From Odontocerum albicorne (Eukaryota > Arthropoda > Insecta > Trichoptera > Odontoceridae): a stretch of 64,000 bases of DNA. Numbering within the stretch: the first letter of the stretch is position 1; the number at the start of each line of letters is the position of its first letter. Shown in pieces: positions 59,515 to 64,000 of this stretch. The notes beneath the pieces were generated by a model that was given only the letters and a program-made list of their open reading frames with translations, was not told where the DNA came from and did not search any database. The stretch covers positions 24,440,916 through 24,504,915 of the forward strand of contig OX463841.1 in the NCBI GenBank assembly GCA_949825065.1, written 5' to 3'. Both the position numbers and the translations under genes were made by a program.

Positions 59515-61705
59515 CGAATAAATTAATAATAATCTTGGCTTCATATTCACTACGTTGGGAAAAATCAATTTATTTCATAGCAACTTTGATCTCCGTGTAT
59601 TGTACATAAAAGTTCGTTTAGGAGTCTTTCTTCATTTGAGTTACTAATGTTATATCGACAATTGTTATGAAAATAGCAAAAATTTTCATAGTACACTTTT
59701 TACTAACTCAAATAAAGTCTGATAAAACATATCGTTATTGAAATTATTCATGTTGATAAAACGTTTTTCATTTGAAATCCTATAAAATGATTTAGAATTT
59801 ACAAATAAAATTAATAAAAAAAACATTAATTTAAACAAATCTCGTTGAAATACAAATACATTTGTTGAAGTATAAAAATTCAAATTTCGTATAGAATCTC
59901 GTGAAGCATCATTATTCAACAGTATATGTTGTTATGTAAATAAACCAATTATAATTGATTAAACAATAAAATAAAGTGGAAATATTTAATACTAAAGTCA
60001 TTTGAGATAACTTGAAAATCTGATACTAAGATCTGCAAGCCTGTTAACGCGCGAACATTAGCAAATAATCAAGTATTGATATTTTTTTATAGCGCGTGAA
60101 GCGATTGTTTAGAAGAATGTGTCGGTTCCGGCATACGATCATAATAGCCTTGTATTTTTACAAAATAATTGATAAACTTGCATTATAGCTCTGACTATAA
60201 TTCACGGCTATATTCACAGCAATTGCTTTTAATGAACGTGCTTGTGAGATTTTCCATTTCCTCGAGCGATTCACAAAACGAGTTGAAATTACGACGTGGA
60301 CTGGAAATATGTAAGAAAACAAACTCAATATTATTTTTAATTTTGCTATGCTTTTTAAGAATATTTAAAAATATTACTTAATCAATTTATAATTTCCAAA
60401 TGACGCAAAGTTTCAAAACCGTTTCAAATAGCGCATAAGAATATAAATATTTTTTAAACGAAACTAAAAAAAAGTAATGATAATCATAGTTTGTAGCATA
60501 CTTCAATTTAAATAAATGACTTATTGATTTGAAAAATTTCATTTCGTAACAACATACTTAAAAATATAAAAATATATACCTACTTATAAATTAATATATT
60601 CAGAAAACGGCTTCATTCTATACATAAAATATTTTCAAAAATTCATCGATTTAGACTTCAGCGATATTGACTTATGTAAATATAAAAAAAAATGTGACCG
60701 ATAAAATATTTTTCTCCAAAATCATAAATCATATTTTCAAAACAATTTGAATACAAACTGTGACCATGTTTTAAAAATGAAAATAATAAATGTATGTAAT
60801 TTGATTAAAACAACTTCCTATATAATAAAATAACATGTGTATTTATTGATAAAATCAACAAAAATATAATACTCAGTAGGATGTAATCCCACGTTGAAAC
60901 AAAATTATATGATTTATATGATCCGCTTATACAAAGTATAGAATCGTTATCGTACATATAACGATACACAATAAGACTTTGTCTTCGAGTTTAAAATTTC
61001 TTCATTTGATGAATGTTCTGTGGAAATAGTAATATAAGATCCGCATTGCTGCTCATCAAATAGAAGATTCATTTGTGATCAACGCAAAACAAATATTCAC
61101 CCTCCGATTTATCTTGTTCTGGTTGATCCAGAAGTTAACCGTCAACACCAAGATCGATGCAACGCGATTGATAATAAAACTGCTAACAAGTCTTCATAAA
61201 TCACCTCACCTACTCGTATCTAATAGACATAGATCAACATAATAAAATTGATAAGATGAGAAGTGGGAAAATATGGTTAAAACATCGCTATAACAAGCAG
61301 GTACAATATTAAAAAATCGTCAATTTGTATGGAAGTAAAAATGAATAATCTCTACTTTAAATTACTGTGACTCGATTCAACTAAAACTCTTTCTCTCAAA
61401 CAACACAAGTATAGAGATTTTTTCACTACCTTAAATTCACGATACTTGGGTATCACAGAATCTTATTCACACTTTGATATTAAGTAGAGAACGATTGGTA
61501 AAACAAGCATAAAACATTTTTTGAATTAGTATTTATACTGTAAAATTTATGATTGTCAAATCGAAAATATTTTTGTAAAACGAAACAAGCCTTCCACTTA
61601 AATATAAGTTTTATTGTGTAGATTTTTTTTCACTTTCAAGTGTAAAATATTGTAATACATTTCAAACAATAGATGATTAAACAGACTTAATCAATATTAT
61701 CCTAC
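59515..61705. other. AT-rich intron next to the minus-strand T-box exon
   Basis: No gene or repeat recognised. The first bases after the donor (61705 downward) are gtaggataat on the minus strand. Confidence 0.5.
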
Positions 61706-62015
61706 CTTCCAGTCTTAGTGATTATCATTTCAGTGCCGAGTTCGTTGAATTTGTCCCATAGATCCTTTGTCTCCAGGTGACAGTGCACGTGTCGGAGTTC
61801 GTCACAGTTGCATCTCTCAAGAAGCCTGGGGTCTCTGGGAGTAGGGGCAGGGGCTGGTGACGCCGCTGCCCCCAGTCTACTTCTGGAGCCGCCAGCTTCT
61901 GATGTGGAGGACACGTCTGCCGGGGACTCTCGTCCTTCTTCGGACCCGGTCACTGTAATTGGCGGTGATGGAGAACCACTAGCTACAGAAGATGCTGTTG
62001 TTTCACCGAATTTAT
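61706..62015 (-). CDS. T-box exon 1: linker and start of the T-box (Tbx20/midline/H15-type)
   Basis: Internal exon of 310 bp on the minus strand: two bases, 102 codons, two bases. The acceptor is ttttgttttcag before 62015 and the donor is GGAAG/gtagga at 61705. Residues 1-60 are a low-complexity Ser/Pro/Ala/Gly linker (GSPSPP, SPADVSSTSEAGGS, AAASPAPAPTP). Residues 66-80 read ERCNCDELRHVHCHL and lead into the T-box start ETKDLWDKFNELGTEMIITK. This matches the entry into the T-box of Tbx20/mid/H15. The dangling AG completes to AGG (Arg) with the single G that opens the plus-strand exon at 9434, giving ITKTG-RR-MFPT, the expected family sequence. Upstream exons with the N terminus (family members often carry an eh1 repressor motif) should lie beyond the right end; none is seen in 62016-64000. 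High GC against AT-rich flanks supports a real exon. Confidence 0.93.
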
Positions 62016-62740
62016 CTGAAAACAAAAATGTTTGAAAATCTAAATATTTATAAATCATTTTAAAAAATCATTGCGTTAAAAAATAATTTGAAAATTATTT
62101 CTACTTTTTTATCGAGTTCGAGCTTTCTCAGATGAGGAACGTTTTTAATACGATGTGACCAAAATGATTAAATCTTATTGTGCTCTTTTGCTGTTTATAA
62201 CTTGAAAAAATTTCATTTACCTAAAATAAAAGTGAGTTTATTTGATTTGTATTATTGTTTCTATTTTACAAGTATTATATTGTAGTAAAAATAAATAATT
62301 GAATTGTATCATATTTGTGTTCTACAAATTCCAATTACTCGTAGAAACACACATTTTCGTAATTACCAAGACGTGTTTATATAATACGAGTATATTAGAA
62401 AAGAGACATGAAAGTGAATGAAAAGTTAGTTAAAATACAATATAATAAATTTGAACAGTTAGATAATTTCAAAGAGTTTTGAAATTCATATTTTCTGAGT
62501 AATGTATATGCTTAGTATATCTACATATAAATGTTATTCTAAAAACTTACTTCTTTAATGTCTTAAAATTTTCGAATTTAATATTACCTACTTTAAATTT
62601 TGTTACTCCAGTTATCAACAACAAACGAAATTTTATTTGATTATAATTCTTAATACTAATAATTAGTTTTTCGTCTGGTATTTTTCAAAAACGATAATTA
62701 TTCCTCTGTTTACTTTTTGACTTAGCTTTGCTTTTATGAG
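62016..62740. other. AT-rich intron upstream of the minus-strand T-box exon
   Basis: Holds the acceptor and pyrimidine tract at 62016-62035. No further exon recognised. Confidence 0.5.
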
Positions 62741-62741
62741 G

Positions 62742-62955
62742 ACTTTTGTGACCTAGTTGATAAGGAATCACCTGTCTTCAGACTCGGAGGTTGGGAGTTC
62801 TATTTCCCTCAATACCCAGATTTTTAAAAAAAGATTCCAGTACGGTTTTCACTTAAGGCTTTTAAACCCTTTCTGGTTTATTAGAAGATATTACCACATA
62901 GCTTTAAACTTACTAGGTGATATTATATACAAAGTGTTTTATAAAAATATTTAAT
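62742..62955 (+). repeat. tRNA-derived SINE copy (family A)
   Basis: Plus-strand copy: gacttttgtgacctagttga, B-box region ggttgggagttctatttccc, gattccagtacggttttcac, ttaaggcttttaaacccttt and ctggtttattagaagatatt, tail gtgatattatatacaaagtg. Close in head and body to 37010-37212. Confidence 0.82.
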
Positions 62956-64000
62956 AATAAATGATTTACTAGGTTTTAAAGAAATCAAACTAACATTTAT
63001 TATATAGAATATTACTTTTAAATATATGTATAAACCATTAAGATTTTTTTATACATATTCAATTGTAAAAAGGGCACTATTGAATATAAAAATATAAGCG
63101 GTTAAAAGTTAACATTTAAAGATTTGCGGAAATATTTATTTTCAATTCTGAGTTGATACCTGCTGAATAATTTTTCTACAGAAGACTTATCATTTCTGAA
63201 TGGCAATATTAAATTGTCTGGAAACAATAGAATAATAAGTGATCCCCAACCGTCTTGAAAGATGGATATTATATAATATAAAAGGTGCGAGGTGAACAAA
63301 GCAAGGTGTTGCTGAACAAACTGCCTGGGCTAGGTTTTATTGATTCCAGTGCTGTTTGCCCCCACTGACACGCCTCGACAGCCGTATATCACTTTGCAAA
63401 CGATGTATAAAAGTGTCACTTTAATTCCTTTGTATTAACGACGGCACAGTATCTCTTAGTTGTTAATATTCGAAATGGCGAATTGTTCAATATACACATA
63501 AGCTAATTATATGAATTAATCATTTATTGATTTGATTTTTGAGTAATGTAAGCACAATCATAAATTTTTGCTAATATTAATTTAATAATAAAAGCAGTTT
63601 CGTTATTTCTCGTAACGACCTTCATGTTTTATGAATAAAAAGTATTTTTTTCTACTAGAATGTATTAATTTTGATTATCAGTATCCTAGCTCATCTTTTT
63701 ATATATTTACAGAGTTTCACCACTTTATAGATTAACTAGAAAAAAATAAACATGGGAAAGCCCAACCGGTTATTTTGTATACAATGTTAGTTTAATACTA
63801 TACAATAAAAAAATACTAATGGCCTAAAATGAAACACATCAAATACATATATGCTGCGCTACTAAATTTTAAAGTTTTCGAGAAACAGGTGAAAAACCTT
63901 AATAAAAAATCGTAATTACTCAATTCAAAACTTAACCAATCATAAATGAAATCCTCAAAGATTCGAAATACTCGTTTTACCTATATACACACATACATAA
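62956..64000. other. AT-rich non-coding DNA
   Basis: A mixed stretch at 63295-63400 (gctgaacaaactgcctgggc, tgacacgcctcgacagccg) has no recognised motif. No N-terminal exon of the T-box gene found. Confidence 0.45.

Noticed and set aside
61808..62035. Plus-strand frame opposite the first T-box exon
   Set aside because: Antisense shadow of the exon; the minus-strand frame has the T-box text and proper splice sites.

Overview
This is animal nuclear DNA, most likely from an insect. It is about 70% A+T by eye, has no long intact reading frames of its own, and is full of microsatellites, tRNA-derived SINEs and non-LTR retrotransposon fragments. The only host coding sequence I can support is two exons of a T-box transcription factor of the Tbx20 class, known in insects as midline (mid) and H15. 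The insect assignment rests on the T-box text (for example the run [12 protein letters not shown]). I cannot name the order or species.

The two T-box exons are the key to the window. The exon at 61706-62015 (minus strand) carries a Ser/Pro/Ala-rich linker and the start of the T-box, ending ...EMIITKTG plus two bases of an Arg codon. The exon at 9434-9707 (plus strand) starts with one base and then reads [10 protein letters not shown].... Their splice phases and protein text join exactly, yet they lie on opposite strands 52 kb apart. A 200-N scaffold gap (10536-10735) sits less than 1 kb from the plus-strand exon. The simplest reading is one gene with a roughly 50-kb intron and the left contig (1-10535) placed backwards. 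The alternative is two paralogues (mid and H15) lying tail to tail, but I see no later T-box exon between them. On the first reading, almost everything in the window is intron of this developmental gene.

Layout: 1-9433, AT-rich non-coding DNA with two SINE copies; 9434-9707, T-box exon; 10536-10735, gap; 11255-12509, a mariner-like element with long inverted ends; 12510-27700, AT-rich DNA with SINEs, repeat pairs and some GC-rich islands; 27776-28972, a truncated RTE-type retrotransposon between two long AT arrays; 29700-30400, a SINE cluster; 31150-31340, a 63-bp minisatellite with CxxC coding character; 33644-34000, a large palindrome with tRNA-like outer parts; 37000-53045, more SINEs, retrotransposon 3' ends, a 62/63-bp minisatellite and several GC-rich candidate regulatory islands, ending in a SINE split by another retroelement; 54607-59155, a 2.27-kb tandem duplication with apparently identical copies and a 56-bp minisatellite at the end of each; 59300-61705, AT-rich DNA; 61706-62015, the first T-box exon; then AT-rich DNA with one more SINE.

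No tRNA or rRNA gene, CRISPR array or complete transposase/reverse transcriptase gene was found. All calls come from reading the sequence and the supplied translations; no database search was run.
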